NCBI GenBank assembly: GCA_030248195.1
Contig: JASAND010007789.1
Span: forward strand, 1-64,000
Direction: 5' to 3'
Length of the DNA stretch: 64,000 nucleotides
DNA from: Trissonchulus latispiculum
Taxonomy: Eukaryota; Nematoda; Enoplea; Enoplida; Ironidae
Each line of letters opens with the position of its first letter. The stretch's first letter is position 1. Under the pieces are notes generated by a model, which was given only the letters and a program-made list of their open reading frames with translations, did not search any database and was not told where the DNA came from. The position numbers and the translations under genes were made by a program. Below, piece by piece: positions 63,816-64,000 of this stretch.

Positions 63816-64000
63816 GTGAGTTATCCGCCCTGCCGCAGAATTTGAGATGGCTGAGTTTGCGTTTAGAAAACATACAAAGTTCCGTTCACAGTTTTACACT
63901 ATATATACTGTTTGCATCATTGCTGTATTGCTATATTCCAACATATCTACATGTTGTGTTCGCTCATCATCGCGAAATTTTATCGTACTATAAGTCTCTT

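Overview
The window is eukaryotic, from an animal, and most likely a nematode. Coding sequence sits in short exons with GT-AG (a few GC-AG) introns, acceptors are mostly TTTCAG or TTTTAG, and introns are long, AT-rich and full of transposable elements. A neuronal/secretory C2-domain gene and a train of LDL-receptor class A exons confirm an animal. The heavy repeat load and large introns would fit a dorylaimian (for example mermithid-like) nematode, but this placement is an inference.

Layout: 1-1548 is unassigned sequence with short tandem repeats and a G-rich run. 1554-7918 is a minus-strand BEL/Pao LTR retrotransposon with 184-bp LTRs and a 5-bp target-site duplication, broken by frameshifts and an altered RT active site. 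8156-28273 (plus) is a complete rabphilin-like gene. I could splice 15 exons in one consistent frame into a 712-residue protein: Rab-binding region, FYVE-type zinc finger, Ser/Pro-rich linker, C2A, C2B. Its introns carry a 776-bp hAT-like MITE, a TTTCAG-repeat element, a TTAA-flanked MITE and an optional exon with two RRLPPxP motifs.

29214-35660 is a repeat nest: a 28S rRNA 5'-end fragment, a long-inverted-repeat element, and a decayed 18S rRNA fragment split by a Ty3/gypsy element. That element's LTRs show no substitutions, yet its ORFs are frameshifted.

36334-61054 (plus) is a secreted or ectodomain LDLa gene: signal peptide, Cys-poor helical N-terminal region, then 15 LDLa modules, each on its own phase 1-1 exon, and a terminal exon with half a module. 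20 exons sum to 792 codons. Its introns hold a copia-like internally deleted element, gag remnants, a 2.6-kb hAT-type element with GGCCCGG-rich ends, a 1.17-kb gag-only LTR element, several foldback MITEs, a TTAA MITE, tRNA-derived SINEs and a palindrome array. A further exon set (62481-63815 and onward) encodes a helical segment, a partial LDLa module and a Cys-rich exon. It is either a second related gene or the continuation of the first.

The rabphilin gene would act in Rab-dependent, calcium-regulated vesicle exocytosis. The LDLa gene would be an extracellular ligand-binding protein. They look like independent neighbours. No tRNA gene, CRISPR array or bacterial operon was seen.
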